The notes under the pieces were generated by a model. The model was given only the letters and a program-made list of their open reading frames with translations, had not been told where the DNA came from and did not search any database. Below, piece after piece: positions 63,181-64,000 of a stretch of 64,000 nt of DNA. Position 1 is the stretch's first letter. Every line of letters starts with the position of its first letter. This stretch comes from Monomorium pharaonis (Eukaryota > Arthropoda > Insecta > Hymenoptera > Formicidae), in contig NC_050467.1 in assembly GCF_013373865.1 (NCBI RefSeq), forward strand, positions 3,038,001 through 3,102,000. Reading direction: 5' to 3'. The position numbers were made by a program, and so were the translations under genes.

Positions 63181-63515
63181 AGATAACACGGCACTGTCGC
63201 CCATTGGTCGACTGGACTGGAGATGACGTAGGACAGCACGTCACGCGTACAGCCAATCGGGCGACGCGACGCGACGCGTTCGCGACGCTCTTCAGGGAGT
63301 ATTGTGGGTGCAAGGTGCAGGACGAACGTAACCGCTGGTAACGACTCGCTCGCGCGAAATGTCCTTCGCAGTCGTGCGTACTAACAGTCCGAAGAATCAG
63401 AAGAATATTCCTTCCTCCACTCATCGAGCCGGCCGGCTGCCGGCGATCGCGGGCAGTCAACATTGCGAGCAAGGTCGCAGCGTTGCGCTTTGTTTACGTC
63501 GCAACGTTCGTGAGT
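63181..63515 (+). promoter_or_regulatory. Promoter-like CpG block and possible first exon
   Basis: CpG-rich sequence with an inverted CCAAT box (ATTGG, 63,203-63,207), a CRE-like TGACGTA (63,234-63,240), a forward CCAAT (63,253-63,257) and a short GCGAC repeat (63,260-63,279). It ends at a consensus donor GTGAGT (63,510-63,515). The arrangement fits a TATA-less promoter with a 5' non-coding exon reading rightwards; strand and gene are inferred. The open frames over it look compositional. Confidence 0.3.
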
Positions 63516-64000
63516 GCGCGATAACGCTGTGTTTGACCGCTCGGAGCTTCACATGTCGTACGTACGCCGTCGCGCGATTATCTTTATCGAGGATGCATAT
63601 CTAACATCTAAGATATGCGTGTCATGTCGGAATCCGAAAGGTGCCGTTGAGTCGTGGAATTCGTGAGATTTTGCTGTGCTCGAGAAAAGTGAAACGGCAT
63701 TTACGCTGCATCACGGGGACACAAAAAATGGAGTTTAATTCGGAAAAAAAACGCACGTGACGTCACAGTTATTTGGAAGATGAATTGCTATACTGTACGT
63801 ATCGACGTTATACAGTGTGACACGTCATGTTTGGACACTAAAAAAGTGAGCTTACTTTACATTATATCTAATTTTCATTACTTCTTAATGCCTGGCGTTT
63901 CGATTGAGAAGAATTTGTTGCAATGTGTTTATTTTTACAAAAGTTAGAAGTAATCGAAGATTTCTTGACGTTGTTTTATTAATACTTTTTTACTAAATGC
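63516..64000. other. CpG-rich to AT-rich transition at the window edge
   Basis: Contains a composite E-box/CRE: CACGTG at 63,754-63,759 overlapping TGACGTCA at 63,758-63,765. An ATG at 63,728 opens only 10 codons before a stop. No exon recognised before the end of the window. Confidence 0.35.

Noticed and set aside
1..64000. Known insect microRNAs, rRNA, telomeric TTAGG arrays, transposase or reverse transcriptase domains
   Set aside because: Looked for by eye and not found. This is not a substitute for a database search.

Overview
This looks like nuclear DNA of an insect, most likely a hymenopteran and plausibly an ant. That is an inference. It rests on alternating AT-rich and CpG-rich patches every one to two kilobases, abundant dinucleotide microsatellites, several MITE-like inverted-repeat elements, and no dense bacterial-style coding. 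I recognised no complete protein-coding gene, tRNA, rRNA, known microRNA or transposase. The window is best read as intergenic or intronic sequence. A handful of open frames could be exons; I list the better ones with low confidence, because open frames of 100-130 codons are expected by chance in the CpG-rich patches.

1-51,000: mostly single-copy non-coding sequence with microsatellites, short perfect hairpins and MITEs. Two elements at about 3.3 kb and 40.0 kb share CACTGAG-type termini and TA target duplications. A third, unrelated element at 27,002-27,297 is flanked by the 7-bp duplication AAATTAG. The best exon candidate is at 46,891-47,023: splice acceptor, 43 strongly codon-biased codons, stop, then a poly(A) signal. 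An open frame at 38.4-38.7 kb has a decayed, stop-riddled relative at 41.1-41.4 kb.

51,049-53,189: the most striking structure, an inverted repeat with two 916-bp arms around a 309-bp spacer. The arms are co-linear without a net gap and identical in every block compared, including an 11-base homopolymer run. Each arm has nested stem-loops and four copies of a GCGCCAA/TTGGCGC motif. The right flank holds diverged repeats of the arm terminus, so the right side is probably the older one and the left arm a recent inverted copy.

53,671-61,480: a repeat-rich zone. It contains a 364/361-bp tandem duplication, a four-copy 240-bp AT-rich tandem array, and a CpG-rich satellite of about 175-bp monomers with a 349-bp higher-order period.

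61,500-64,000: CpG-rich sequence with CRE (TGACGTCA) sites, CCAAT boxes in both orientations and a GTGAGT donor. It resembles a promoter and first exon of a gene reading rightwards out of the window.
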